Source of the DNA: Vulcanococcus sp. Clear-D1
Lineage (GTDB): Bacteria; Cyanobacteriota; Cyanobacteriia; PCC-6307; Cyanobiaceae
Direction: 5' to 3'
Length of the DNA stretch: 64,000 nucleotides
Assembly (NCBI RefSeq): GCF_014654725.1
Contig: NZ_JACVZV010000024.1
Span: 62,001 to 126,000, forward strand
Part shown: positions 33,466 through 41,889 of the stretch, in pieces
Numbering within the stretch: position 1 is the stretch's first letter
Layout of the letters: each line of letters opens with the position of its first letter
Made by a program: the position numbers and the translations under genes
The notes under the pieces: generated by a model
Database searches by the model: none
Told to the model about the DNA's origin: nothing
Seen by the model: only the letters and a program-made list of their open reading frames with translations

Positions 33466-33920
33466 GCCGGAATCACCAACACCGGCAGCCGCGCCTTGGT
33501 GAGCACCCGCTGGGTTTCACTGCCGATCAACAAGCCGGCCAAACCGCGGCGGCCATGGGAAGCCATGGCGATCAGGTCGCAGCCCAACCGTTCAGCGGCC
33601 TCGAGGATCGCCTCATGCACCAGCGGGCTCACGCAGGTGTCGCTGCTGGCCTCCACCCCTTCGGCCCGGGCCTGCTCGAGCGCCTTGTCCAAAATCGTGG
33701 CGGCGAAGCGGGCATTGGCTTGGCTGAACTGCTCACTGAGGGCTGGATCGAGCACCAAACCCTCGCCGTAGATCGCCACATCCGGCCGGCCGTAGTAGCT
33801 CGGCTGCACATGGAAGAAACTCACCCGCGCGCCGCTCTGCTTCGCCAACGCCAATGCCGCACGCACCGCTGTATCGGAGAGATCGGAGCCGTCGATCGGC
33901 ACCAGGAGATGACGAACCAT
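33456..33920 (-). CDS. Universal stress protein (UspA family)
   Basis: A 154-residue protein spanning one Usp domain. The start HLLVPIDGSDLSDTAVRAALALA and the nucleotide-binding loop ASHGRRGLAGLLIGSETQRVL (G-x2-G-x9-G-S/T) are diagnostic and suggest ATP binding. Usp proteins are cytoplasmic stress or signalling modulators. The gene is convergent with the ATP-grasp gene (10-base overlap). Confidence 0.9.
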   Translation of the reverse strand: MVRHLLVPIDGSDLSDTAVRAALALAKQSGARVSFFHVQPSYYGRPDVAIYGEGLVLDPALSEQFSQANARFAATILDKALEQARAEGVEASSDTCVSPLVHEAILEAAERLGCDLIAMASHGRRGLAGLLIGSETQRVLTKARLPVLVIPAQS

Positions 33921-33957
33921 GGCAACCCCAGCGCGGCCTTCACCAAAACGCTAGGTA

Positions 33958-34614
33958 CTAAGCAGCGATCCAACCAGCCAGATGGGAAGCCGCTTGGGAG
34001 CGCACCAGCGCCCGCGCCGCCGGCAGGGCGGGATCCAAGCGCTCCGAGCTGAACGGTGGCAGATTGCGGCTGCGCAGCCAGGCGCCCCAGCGGAATTCAT
34101 GGAAGGGGATCAGCGGAGCAGCGGCCACCAGGCCCTCGCGCTTGAGCTTCCAGACGAGGCTGCGGTAGGGATCGTCCTGGGTGCCGCTGAGGCTGGATGG
34201 CAGAGCCGTGGGGTGGAGCGGCCCCAGGCCGCGGCCGTCATAGAGGTAGAGCCAGCCGCGTTGATGCAACTGCTCGAGCACCGCGTGGCGCTCCGACACC
34301 TCCAGCTGCAGCACCACATAACCGAAGGCGGTGGCGTTGGGATCGAGCTCGAGCAAGGCCCGCAGCCGGTGATGGCGATCCACCATCCACAACTCGCCGG
34401 CGGCACTGCGCACCAGCGGCGTGGGCTTGCGCTTGAGGTAGCGGCGCCGCTGCTTGGCATCGTCGGCGGCGAAATCGAGCTGGCGGCTGCGGATCTCAGC
34501 CATGCCCACACACAGCTGGGTGGGCTGCAGCGCCTGCAACGGCACCTCCAGCAGATCAGCCTCATCACCGGTGGGAGCCGGCAACGGTTGGTAGGGGGGC
34601 AACCGCAACGCCAT
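33958..34614 (-). CDS. ParB/Srx-like N-terminal domain protein
   Basis: A 218-residue protein with a ParB/sulfiredoxin-like fold. The segment MAEIRSRQLDFAADDAKQRRRYLKRKPTPLVR followed by LWMVDRHHRLRALLEL (residues about 76-91) matches the ParB-like domain, with DRHHRLRA as its core motif. There is no helix-turn-helix of true chromosomal ParB and no partner parA, so it is probably a CTP- or nucleotide-linked enzyme or regulator rather than a segregation protein. It is divergent from the SnoaL-like gene. Confidence 0.75.
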   Translation of the reverse strand: MALRLPPYQPLPAPTGDEADLLEVPLQALQPTQLCVGMAEIRSRQLDFAADDAKQRRRYLKRKPTPLVRSAAGELWMVDRHHRLRALLELDPNATAFGYVVLQLEVSERHAVLEQLHQRGWLYLYDGRGLGPLHPTALPSSLSGTQDDPYRSLVWKLKREGLVAAAPLIPFHEFRWGAWLRSRNLPPFSSERLDPALPAARALVRSQAASHLAGWIAA

Positions 34615-34617
34615 CGG

Positions 34618-35091
34618 CTGACCTTAAGCCGATTTGCCAGGGCGTGGCTCAGCGCCTGCCTGGCCGTGCTGCTCTGGCTGGGCTGGGCGCTGCCGGTTCG
34701 GGCCGCCGAAGCCTGCGCGCCGATGGATGCCCGGGGAGTGGCGCAGCTGTTTGATCAGTGGAACGGAGCCCTGCGCAGCGGCGATCCCGATCAGGTGGAG
34801 GCGCTGTACAGCAACGACGCCCTGCTGCTGCCCACCCTCTCGAGCCAGCCCCGCACGAGCCCCGCCGGCATCCGCGACTACTTCACAGGCTTCCTGGCCG
34901 GCGAGCCGCAGGGGCACATCGACAGCCGCAGCATTCAGCTGGGCTGCAACGAAGCGATGGCAGCCGGCACCTACAGCTTTCGTTTCGCCGATGGCCATCA
35001 GGTGCAAGCCCGCTACACGTTTGTGTATGTGTTCAGCGATGGCCGCTGGCTGATTCAGCACCACCATTCCTCGCTGATGCCCAGCGTTTAA
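34618..35091 (+). CDS. Exported SnoaL/DUF4440-like protein
   Basis: About 157 residues read from a CTG at 34618. The exact start is uncertain because no ATG is available; GTG codons inside the signal region are alternatives. A signal peptide (ARAWLSACLAVLLWLGWALPVRAAEA) precedes a SnoaL-like domain with VAQLFDQWNGALRSGDPDQVEALYSNDALLLPTLS and IRDYFTGFLAG, plus RYTFVYVFSDGRWLIQHHHSS at the C terminus. This is the DUF4440/CaMKII-association-domain group, often exported in bacteria. It is convergent with the AraC-type gene. Confidence 0.7.
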   Translation: MTLSRFARAWLSACLAVLLWLGWALPVRAAEACAPMDARGVAQLFDQWNGALRSGDPDQVEALYSNDALLLPTLSSQPRTSPAGIRDYFTGFLAGEPQGHIDSRSIQLGCNEAMAAGTYSFRFADGHQVQARYTFVYVFSDGRWLIQHHHSSLMPSV

Positions 35092-35498
35092 GCGCTCTGG
35101 CTGAGCTCAGCAACACGCGGTTCGCTGGAGCTCTTGTAGCGGCAGGCATCCTGGTGCTCACGCACCGTGCAGCCATACATCTCGAGGAACAGATCGCGAT
35201 CTGCCAGCGATCCGGTGAGACCACAATTGAGGTAGTGCTGGCGCAGCGGAGTCCAAGGCCTGCTGTGTATTTGGCCATGCAATTTCTGCAAGCGAAAGCG
35301 GCGCAGAGCCTTCAGGGGCGCTTCACCGCAGTGGGCATGGCAGAGGTTTTGCAGCGTGCGCGCACTCACATGGCAATGGCGGGCCAGATCCGCCATGCGT
35401 AGCGGGCTGGCGTAATGCTCAGCCACGTAGGCCGCCAGCTCGGCCATCACCCCTGCATCCGCCGTCGAGGCCGCAAGCATGAGGGAGTGAGGCGCCAT
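35088..35498 (-). CDS. AraC-type DNA-binding protein (short)
   Basis: A 136-residue protein consisting mainly of an AraC-type double helix-turn-helix: MAELAAYVAEHYASPLRMADLARHCHVSARTLQNLCHAHCGEAPLKALRRFRLQKLHGQI (residues about 18-77), with the recognition helix SARTLQNLC. The usual ligand-binding domain is missing, so this is a short-form regulator. It has several cysteines (C43, C53, C57 and later) and might sense redox. It is convergent with the SnoaL-like gene. Confidence 0.78.
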   Translation of the reverse strand: MAPHSLMLAASTADAGVMAELAAYVAEHYASPLRMADLARHCHVSARTLQNLCHAHCGEAPLKALRRFRLQKLHGQIHSRPWTPLRQHYLNCGLTGSLADRDLFLEMYGCTVREHQDACRYKSSSEPRVAELSQSA

Positions 35499-35635
35499 TC
35501 CACCGCCGGGGCATTAGTGCGTTAGTGGAAACCTACGCAACAGCTGAGCCTGAAGTGGTAAGGCACAACACAAGATTGCGCGTTATACCGAATCTGCATC
35601 AATCACCAGAGCCTGCACAACCGAGCAGGCACAGT

Positions 35636-36187
35636 TCAGAGCCTGATGCCATCGAAGATCGGCATCGTGGCAAAACCCAGGGAGGCGGGCACGGGGTTGG
35701 GGCCTGCCGGCAAGGCCTGGACTGAGAACATGTAGGTGTCGGCCTGGAACGGGTTGTTCCAGGGTTTGAGCGCCACCGTGATCGTCTGCCCCGGCTGCGG
35801 CGGCTGAGGGAACTGCACCGTGATGCGGCGGGCCTGCGGATCAAAGCTGGCCTGCACAGGAATCGCCGCTCCCTCCCGGCGCGGCAACCCCACGAACGCC
35901 TGGGTGCGCGCCGGAGCGAACTGGAAGCTGCGGTCCACACCGCGGGTCTGCTGGATAACCAGAGCGCCCAACCCCGCACCGGCCTCATCCGGCAACGTGA
36001 TCGTGAAGTAATAGATGGCGGCCGTCTGCCCCACATAGGCGTAGTAGTTGGTGAACGTCACCTTCCAAGGGGGGCGCGCAAACCAGGTCTGACCATCAAG
36101 CTCGAGGGCTTGAACAGGTGCGGACACCACCTGCACGGCCACGAGGGGCGCAGCCACCAGGGCGGGCACGATCCAGGGGTTTGCCAT
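35636..36187 (-). CDS. DUF2808 exported protein
   Basis: A 183-residue protein with a signal peptide (ANPWIVPALVAAPLVAVQVVSAPVQA) and a DUF2808 domain (WKVTFTNYYAYVGQTAAIYYFTITLPDEAG, then LPRREGAAIPVQASFDPQARRITVQFPQ, and NPFQADTYMFSVQALPAG). The family is cyanobacterial and probably periplasmic; its function is unknown. The ATG at 36187 is chosen over an upstream M at 36211. A 6-bp inverted repeat (GCCTGC...GCAGGC, 35613-35632) lies just after the stop and could be a weak transcription end. Confidence 0.82.
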   Translation of the reverse strand: MANPWIVPALVAAPLVAVQVVSAPVQALELDGQTWFARPPWKVTFTNYYAYVGQTAAIYYFTITLPDEAGAGLGALVIQQTRGVDRSFQFAPARTQAFVGLPRREGAAIPVQASFDPQARRITVQFPQPPQPGQTITVALKPWNNPFQADTYMFSVQALPAGPNPVPASLGFATMPIFDGIRL

Positions 36188-36264
36188 CCGGCCAGCATCA
36201 GCTGGGCGCAAGGTAGCGGCGGTTCAGGCCGTTGATAGGGTCAGGAAGCTTGTCTGCCGGATCG

Positions 36265-36438
36265 ATGAACCGAGCTGAACTCGACGCCATCGACCTGATG
36301 CTGCGCGACCTGAACACGCGCCACGACGAGATCCGCCATCGCGCCGCCTTCCGCGGCTGCACCCGTGAGCTGCTCACCCTCCAAGAGGAGCTGGTGCGCT
36401 ATCTAATGGCGAAACGCGAAGGCCACAACCTGCGCTGA
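36265..36438 (+). CDS. Small conserved cyanobacterial protein
   Basis: A 57-residue helical protein starting at ATG 36265. The sequence (ELDAIDLMLRDLNTRHDEIRHRAAFRGCTRELLTLQEELVRYLMAKREG) reads like a coiled-coil or helix-bundle subunit with one Cys. The two-base gap to the convergent GST stop leaves no room for a terminator. I do not recognise a named family. Confidence 0.6.
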   Translation: MNRAELDAIDLMLRDLNTRHDEIRHRAAFRGCTRELLTLQEELVRYLMAKREGHNLR

Positions 36439-36441
36439 TCC

Positions 36442-37743
36442 TCAGACCGCCTGCAAAAACGGCTGTGGGTTCTGATCACGGCGGTGTTGCCGTGGCAGTT
36501 CAGGCCCCTGCTGATCACCGGCCAACGCAGCTGTGGCCTCCAGGGCACTGCGCATCCGCCGGGCGGCGTGCAGGCTCATGTCGCGCGGCACGCTGATGCG
36601 ATCACGCCAGTAGCGCAGCCCCGCGGCCGTACCCGGCGGCGGGGCCAGCGGGGGGAGCGAAGCATCGCGCAGCAGATTGGTGAGCGCGCAGCGCAGGGCC
36701 TGATCAAGGGCAAGGCCGGCAGCGGCGCTGCGGCGCGCACCTTCGGGGTTCACCTCCAGCAACCGTTGCTTGTGGCGGAGCATGCGGGCCAGAGCTTCCT
36801 GAACAGCCGTGGACGGCGGGCTCTGGCGGGTCTCCACCACAGCGGGGTGGGCGGCGTGATCAGTGGGCCAGGGGCCCTGATCGATCAGGCGCGCCACGCG
36901 CTGCTGCTCGGCGCTGCCGCTGGCCAGGCAGCAACCCATCTGGGGCGGCAGGTCGTGGGCGTGGGTGTGGATGTCGCTCTGGGTGCCGAGATAGGTACTG
37001 CGCTGCTCAAGGGCGGCAAACCAGCGATCGATCGCCGGGTGCTGCGTGCGCAGGCCGTATCCCTTGTAGTAGGCGAGTGAAGCATTCATCCGCTCCAGGT
37101 ACGGCACGAAGATCACATCGGCCGTACCGAAGTGCTCCCGGAAGAAGGGGCCCGGGGTGGCCTCCAATGCCTCCTCCACCAGGCCGGCCATGCGCGCGAA
37201 ATGCTGCTCCGCCGGCGCCGTCTGCGGCCCCTCTCCCTCGCAGTAGCAAAGCCACTGGCACCAGGCGCGGAACAAGCGCCGCTCCAGCTGGCGCAGCGCA
37301 AACACATCAGGGTTCTGCATCCCCTCGCCCAGGGGGCCGAACGCCTCCTCGAGTGCCTGCAGGATCAGATCGCTTTCGGTGATCAGGTGACCATCGAGCT
37401 CAAGGGCGGGCAGCATCCCCGAGGGAACGATCTGCTTGAACCAGCGCTCCTTTTCGCCGTAGCAGAACATCGTCACCTTGCGGATCCGATAGGGGATCCG
37501 CTTCTCCTCGAGCCACAGCCACACCTTCTGGCAATAAGGGCACCAGGCGTGGTGATCGCGATAGAGGGTGACGCGCACCTCGGATTCCGGCCGCCCGAAC
37601 AGACGCAGGCGGGCCTGAGCATTCGTGGGGCCTTCCACTCGCCGCTGCTGCAGCTCTGCTTCGCTGCAGGGATCGCACTGCTCCTCCAGCTGCTGCCAGC
37701 TCAAGGGCTCAGCCAGGGCCATCGATGGGGCGGGTGGATGCAT
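36442..37743 (-). CDS. Glutathione S-transferase family protein
   Basis: A 433-residue GST-like protein. The N-terminal thioredoxin-like domain has WCPYCQ (Cys68, Cys71), VPSGMLPALELDGHLITESDLIL (cis-Pro and the Glu-Ser glutathione-binding pair) and starts at about residue 55. The C-terminal helical domain contains GPFFREHFGTADVIFVPYLERMNAS. An additional C-terminal region (about 320-433) is not part of the usual GST. The WCPYC motif is glutaredoxin-like, so a thiol-disulfide or dehalogenation-type activity is possible. The start at 37743 or 37722 is uncertain. Confidence 0.8.
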   Translation of the reverse strand: MHPPAPSMALAEPLSWQQLEEQCDPCSEAELQQRRVEGPTNAQARLRLFGRPESEVRVTLYRDHHAWCPYCQKVWLWLEEKRIPYRIRKVTMFCYGEKERWFKQIVPSGMLPALELDGHLITESDLILQALEEAFGPLGEGMQNPDVFALRQLERRLFRAWCQWLCYCEGEGPQTAPAEQHFARMAGLVEEALEATPGPFFREHFGTADVIFVPYLERMNASLAYYKGYGLRTQHPAIDRWFAALEQRSTYLGTQSDIHTHAHDLPPQMGCCLASGSAEQQRVARLIDQGPWPTDHAAHPAVVETRQSPPSTAVQEALARMLRHKQRLLEVNPEGARRSAAAGLALDQALRCALTNLLRDASLPPLAPPPGTAAGLRYWRDRISVPRDMSLHAARRMRSALEATAALAGDQQGPELPRQHRRDQNPQPFLQAV

Positions 37744-37814
37744 GGGTCCAGCATCGCTCAAACACGCCATGCGTCGCTGAAGGGCTGAGCCGTTGAGGCC
37801 GATGCAACGGAATC

Positions 37815-38198
37815 GTGTTGACGCAGTTCTCGCAATCACAGGATCTTGAAAACACAGGCAAGGGCTACGCTGCCCACACGCTGATCACCCCTATGGAGCA
37901 CCTGGCCGAGTACTTCAAGGTGTTCTCAGAGCCGAATCGTCTGGCCGTGCTGGAGGCCCTCCGCAACGGGCCCCTCAACGTCACCGCGGTGGTGGACAAA
38001 ACGGGCCTGAGCCAAGCGCTGGTGTCGAAGCACCTGAAGTTGCTCACCATCGCCGGCGTCGTGCAGCGACGACCCCAGGGCTCCCTGGTGTTTTACGAGG
38101 TGAACGACAAGGCGGTGTTCAAGCTGATGGCCCAGGCCGAGAAACTGATGCTCGCCTCGCGCCGCCAACAGCTCAATGCCCTGGCCGCCATCCTCTAA
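37815..38198 (+). CDS. ArsR-type winged-helix regulator
   Basis: A protein of 127 residues from GTG 37815, or 101 from ATG 37893 (MEHLAEYF...). The winged helix-turn-helix is clear: FSEPNRLAVLEALRNGPLNVTAVVDKTGLSQALVSKHLKLLTIAGVVQRRPQGSLVFYEVND. No cysteine occurs anywhere, so a thiolate metal-sensing site of the SmtB/ArsR type is excluded. It is more likely of the SdpR-like or metabolite-sensing group. It lies 103 bp upstream of the aroE-family gene and may control it, but that is only position. Confidence 0.8.
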   Translation: MLTQFSQSQDLENTGKGYAAHTLITPMEHLAEYFKVFSEPNRLAVLEALRNGPLNVTAVVDKTGLSQALVSKHLKLLTIAGVVQRRPQGSLVFYEVNDKAVFKLMAQAEKLMLASRRQQLNALAAIL

Positions 38199-38301
38199 GA
38201 GGTGAGGCACCCCCACAACCCTCGAACACCTGCAAAGCCCCCGCAGGGTTGCCGGCCACCCGAGGCCTGAGCAGCCTGGAGAGGCCAAGGCTGCCGCTGC
38301 C

Positions 38302-39150
38302 GTGATCCCTCCCCAGAAACAGATGACCGGCATGCTCGGCCATCCGGTGGCTGAGAACCCGATTGATCGGATGTTCGACGCGGTCTATGCCCACTACGGG
38401 TTGCAGTGGCAGTTCTGGAAGAACGACATCGCGTCTGAGCACGATCTCGCCAAGGCGATCGCCGCCCTGCGTCCCCTCGGATACCAGGGAATGGCGATCA
38501 CCGTGCCCTACAAGGTGGCTGTGATTCCGATGCTCGATGCCGTCGACGACGACGTGCACGCCATCGGCGCCGCCAACTACATCACGATCGAGCAGGGGCG
38601 CCTGATCGGCCACAACAACGATGGCAAGGGTGTGGTGAAGGCGATCGAGAAGGTTGCTCCGCTAAAGGGCCGCAAGGTTGTGATGCTCGGCGCCGGCGGC
38701 GCGGGCCGCGCCATGGCGGTGGAGATCGCCTGGGCCGGCGCCGCGCAGCTGACGCTGATCACCCGCCGCGAAGCCCACGGCCGCGAGGTGGCGGAGCTGG
38801 TGCAGCAGGCCAGCGGCGTGCCCTGCACGTGGCAGAGCTGGCAGGCGCCGTTGCAGGTGCCCTCCGGCACCGATCTGCTGATGAACGCCACCCACCTGGG
38901 CTGCGCTCCTGAACTCGAACCGGTCCCCGTGGACTGGGCCAGCGTGGAACCGGGCTGCATCGCTGTTGACGTGATCACCAACCCCCGCATCACACCCTTC
39001 CTGGCCGCCGCTCGCGAGCACGGCTGCCCCGTGGTGGACGGCGTGGAGATGCTGGTGCAGCTGGCGATGCAGATCTTCGAGCGCTGGACAGGCATCACCC
39101 CAGAGGAGGCCGTGTTCCAGAGCGCCGTGGCGGAAGCCTTAGGGGAGTGA
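38302..39150 (+). CDS. Shikimate dehydrogenase family protein (AroE paralogue)
   Basis: A 282-residue protein with the AroE fold. The shikimate-type Lys (TVPYKVAV, Lys71), the HNNDGKG segment (104-110), the dinucleotide-binding GAGGAGRA (130-137) and a C-terminal VDGVEMLVQLAMQIFERWTG are present. The usual N-terminal GxPIxHSxSPxxHN loop reads GHPVAENPIDRMFD, so the Ser/Ser substrate-binding pair is missing. It may use quinate or another substrate, and the main AroE may lie elsewhere. The GTG start at 38302 or ATG 38323 are both possible. Confidence 0.85.
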   Translation: MIPPQKQMTGMLGHPVAENPIDRMFDAVYAHYGLQWQFWKNDIASEHDLAKAIAALRPLGYQGMAITVPYKVAVIPMLDAVDDDVHAIGAANYITIEQGRLIGHNNDGKGVVKAIEKVAPLKGRKVVMLGAGGAGRAMAVEIAWAGAAQLTLITRREAHGREVAELVQQASGVPCTWQSWQAPLQVPSGTDLLMNATHLGCAPELEPVPVDWASVEPGCIAVDVITNPRITPFLAAAREHGCPVVDGVEMLVQLAMQIFERWTGITPEEAVFQSAVAEALGE

Positions 39151-39252
39151 CCCGCGCGGCGCACCCCAAAGAGACAACAACACCGGCTTATGCGTCAATC
39201 GCCATACAGTTACGCTTAAGCGATCGCTGTTGGCCATCCGCCACCCTTCGGC

Positions 39253-40614
39253 ATGAGTAAGCATTTCGACCTGGTGGTGATCGGCGCCGGATCCGGCGGC
39301 CTGGCCGCCGCCAAGCGCGCCGCCAGTTATGGCGCCCGGGTGGCGATCGTGGAGGGGGATCGCGTGGGCGGCACCTGCGTGATCCGCGGCTGTGTGCCCA
39401 AGAAGCTGATGGTGTACGGCTCGGCCATGCGCCATCACCTCCACGACGCCGCCAGCTACGGCTGGAGCGTGGGGGATGTCTCCCATAACAGCGCCGAGCT
39501 GCTGCAACGGGTGCGCGCCGAGGTGGACCGGCTCAATCAACTGCACATCGGCTTCTTAGAGAAAGCGGGAGTGGAACTTGTCCGCGGCTGGGGGCGTTTC
39601 GCCGATGCCAACAGCGTGAGCGTGGTGGACCCAAGCGGATCTGAACTGCAGCTCCTGCGGGGCGAGCGGATCCTGATCGCCGTAGGCGGCCGCCCCCACC
39701 GCCCCGCCATCCCCGGCGCTGAGCTGGGCTGGGTGAGCGATGACCTGTTCAACCTCGAACGCCTGCCGGAGCGGGTGGTGGTGGTGGGCGCCGGCTTCAT
39801 CGCCTGCGAGTTCGCCTGCATCCTTAACGGCCTCGGCGTGCAGGTGACCCAACTGGTGCGCGGCGACCACCTGCTGCGCGGCTTCGACCTCGAATCGAGC
39901 CGCGCCGTGCAGGAGGCGATGGAAGCCGATGGCATCGAGATTCGCTTCGCCCACAGTCCCGCCGCGATCGAGGGAACGCCGGGGGATCTCAGTGTGATCA
40001 CGCAGAGCGGCGAACGCCTGCCCTGCAACGGCGTACTGCTGGCCACCGGCCGCCGCCCCTTCCTGCAGGGCCTGAACCTGGAAGCCGCCGGTGTGGCGAT
40101 CGAGGGTCATCGCATCCCGGTGACTGCCGATCAAGCCACCAACGTCTCCAACATCTACGCCGTTGGAGACGTGACCGACCGGGTGAACCTCACCCCTGTT
40201 GCCATCGATGAAGGCCGGGCCCTGGCCGACACGATCTGGGGCCGCAAGCCACGTCTGGTGGATCACGAACTGATCGCCAGTGCCGTGTTCTCCCAGCCGG
40301 AACTCTCCGGGGTGGGGCTCACCGAAGAAGCCGCGATCGAGCGCTACGGGGCCGATGGGGTGAAGGTGCACCGGGCCCGCTTCCGGCCGATGAGCCAGGC
40401 GCTACCGGCACGCGACCCGAAGGTGCTGCTGAAGCTGGTGGTGGATCAGGCCAGCGGCAAGGTGGTGGGCTGCCACATGGTTGGCGAGCACGCCGCCGAG
40501 ATCATTCAGATGGCGGCAATCGCCATCGGCATGGGAGCCACCAAGGCCGACTTCGATCGCACCATGGCTCTGCATCCCACCGTGGCGGAAGAGTTCGTCA
40601 CCATGCCGAACTGA
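39253..40614 (+). CDS. gor: Glutathione-disulfide reductase
   Basis: A 453-residue flavoprotein that reduces GSSG with NADPH. The FAD motif VIGAGSGGLAAAK (9-21), the redox-active CVIRGC (Cys42, Cys47), the NADPH-binding VVVGAGFIACEFACIL, the YAVGDVTDRVNLTPVAI motif, and the C-terminal HPTVAEEFVT with the active-site His are all present. The gene starts after a HIP1 site (39220-39227) and lies 17 bp upstream of the SDR gene. Confidence 0.93.
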   Translation: MSKHFDLVVIGAGSGGLAAAKRAASYGARVAIVEGDRVGGTCVIRGCVPKKLMVYGSAMRHHLHDAASYGWSVGDVSHNSAELLQRVRAEVDRLNQLHIGFLEKAGVELVRGWGRFADANSVSVVDPSGSELQLLRGERILIAVGGRPHRPAIPGAELGWVSDDLFNLERLPERVVVVGAGFIACEFACILNGLGVQVTQLVRGDHLLRGFDLESSRAVQEAMEADGIEIRFAHSPAAIEGTPGDLSVITQSGERLPCNGVLLATGRRPFLQGLNLEAAGVAIEGHRIPVTADQATNVSNIYAVGDVTDRVNLTPVAIDEGRALADTIWGRKPRLVDHELIASAVFSQPELSGVGLTEEAAIERYGADGVKVHRARFRPMSQALPARDPKVLLKLVVDQASGKVVGCHMVGEHAAEIIQMAAIAIGMGATKADFDRTMALHPTVAEEFVTMPN

Positions 40615-40630
40615 GCCGGTGCCGCCGCTG

Positions 40631-41368
40631 ATGCCTGTCTCATCGACCCGCACCATTCTGATCAGCGGCGCCAGCCGTGGCATAGGCCGCGCCATCGCCG
40701 AACACCTGCTCGCCGCTGGTCATCGGCTCAGCCTGGGACTACGCAACCCGGCGGCCCTCGATGGCACCGCACTGGACCCGACCTGCGCTGGCGTGGATGA
40801 GCAGGGCCTCCCCCGCGTGCTGCTGCACCCCTACAACGCTGAAGATCCCGCTTCGGCCGAAGCCTGGGTGGCGCAGAGCCTGAGCCATTTCGGCGCGATC
40901 GACTCACTCGTCCACAGCGCCGGTGTGTTCTCAAGGGTTCCGCTGCTGTTCGAGAGCGGCCAGGAACACGACATCCAACAGCTCTGGGATGTGAATGTGA
41001 TGGGTCCCTGGTGGCTCACCCGTGCCGCGTGGCCTGAGCTTGCCGCCCATGGCTCCGGGCGAATCGTGGTGTTGGTGTCGATGAGCGGCAAACGCTCCAA
41101 GGGTCGCCTCGCCGGTTACACCGCCAGCAAGTTTGCCCTGATGGGTCTTTGCCAAACGATGCGCAATGAGGGCTGGGAGCAGGGGATCCGCGTGACGGCG
41201 ATCTGTCCCAGCTGGGTGAATACCGACATGGCCGCCGCCGTGAATGCCATGCCGAAAGAGGCGATGAGCCAACCGGGCGACATCGCCGCGCTCACCACCC
41301 AATTGCTGGAGCTGCCCAACAGCTGCGTGCCGTTTGAGCTGGCGGTGAGCTGCAACCTTGAGGTGTGA
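40631..41368 (+). CDS. Short-chain dehydrogenase/reductase
   Basis: A 245-residue classical SDR with the cofactor motif ISGASRGIGRAIA (residues about 10-22), SAGVF (the NAG region), VSMSGKRSKGRLAGYTASKFA (catalytic Ser, Tyr-x3-Lys) and WVNTDMA. It probably reduces or oxidises a small alcohol or keto substrate with NAD(P)H. The start is the ATG 17 bp after the gor stop, in the same operon. Confidence 0.85.
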   Translation: MPVSSTRTILISGASRGIGRAIAEHLLAAGHRLSLGLRNPAALDGTALDPTCAGVDEQGLPRVLLHPYNAEDPASAEAWVAQSLSHFGAIDSLVHSAGVFSRVPLLFESGQEHDIQQLWDVNVMGPWWLTRAAWPELAAHGSGRIVVLVSMSGKRSKGRLAGYTASKFALMGLCQTMRNEGWEQGIRVTAICPSWVNTDMAAAVNAMPKEAMSQPGDIAALTTQLLELPNSCVPFELAVSCNLEV

Positions 41369-41378
41369 GTTCGGCCGC

Positions 41379-41861
41379 TCAGCTGTAGCCGAGCACCGGC
41401 TTGAGCAAGAGGATCACCACCGGAAAGGCCATGAACAACACCGAGAGCGGCATGGCAATGAACAGCGCCTTGCGGTGGTGCCGGTAAGCGGTGATCACAC
41501 ACCAGCCCGCGAGAGGAAAGAACAACAGGATTGCCGTGATCAGCCCGGGCGAATAGAGACCGGTGCGCAGGGCGGGCAGCACGTGAAAGCCCACGGCATT
41601 CACCAACATCAAGCCTGGCAGCAGCAAGGCCGCCGCTGGCACCTGCCAACCCACACCGCCCGCCAACAAACCGAGCGGAATCACCCCGAAGCCATTGGTG
41701 ATGTAGAAGTCGCCCCAGGTCACGGGTAGGCCCAGCACCTGTTCAGCCCAGGGCTTCCAGCCCAAGTCGTATTCCTCGATCACGTGCAGCCCGTAGGCCA
41801 TCAGACAGAGCCAGAAGATGGCCTTGCCCAACGGCGAGGCTGGATGAAAGCGCTCGTTCAT
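41379..41861 (-). CDS. HXXEE domain membrane protein
   Basis: A 160-residue membrane protein. The HVIEEY motif (residues about 26-31) is the HXXEE signature, followed by four or five hydrophobic segments (GVIPLGLLAGGVGWQVPAAALLLPGLML, FHVLPALRTGLYSPGLITAILLFFPLAGWCV, LFIAMPLSVLFMAFPVVILLLKPVL). The family has no known function. The start at ATG 41861 is preferred over TTG 41870. It is convergent with the SDR gene. Confidence 0.75.
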   Translation of the reverse strand: MNERFHPASPLGKAIFWLCLMAYGLHVIEEYDLGWKPWAEQVLGLPVTWGDFYITNGFGVIPLGLLAGGVGWQVPAAALLLPGLMLVNAVGFHVLPALRTGLYSPGLITAILLFFPLAGWCVITAYRHHRKALFIAMPLSVLFMAFPVVILLLKPVLGYS

Positions 41862-41889
41862 AGCAAACAATCAGCGAGGGAATGGAAGA

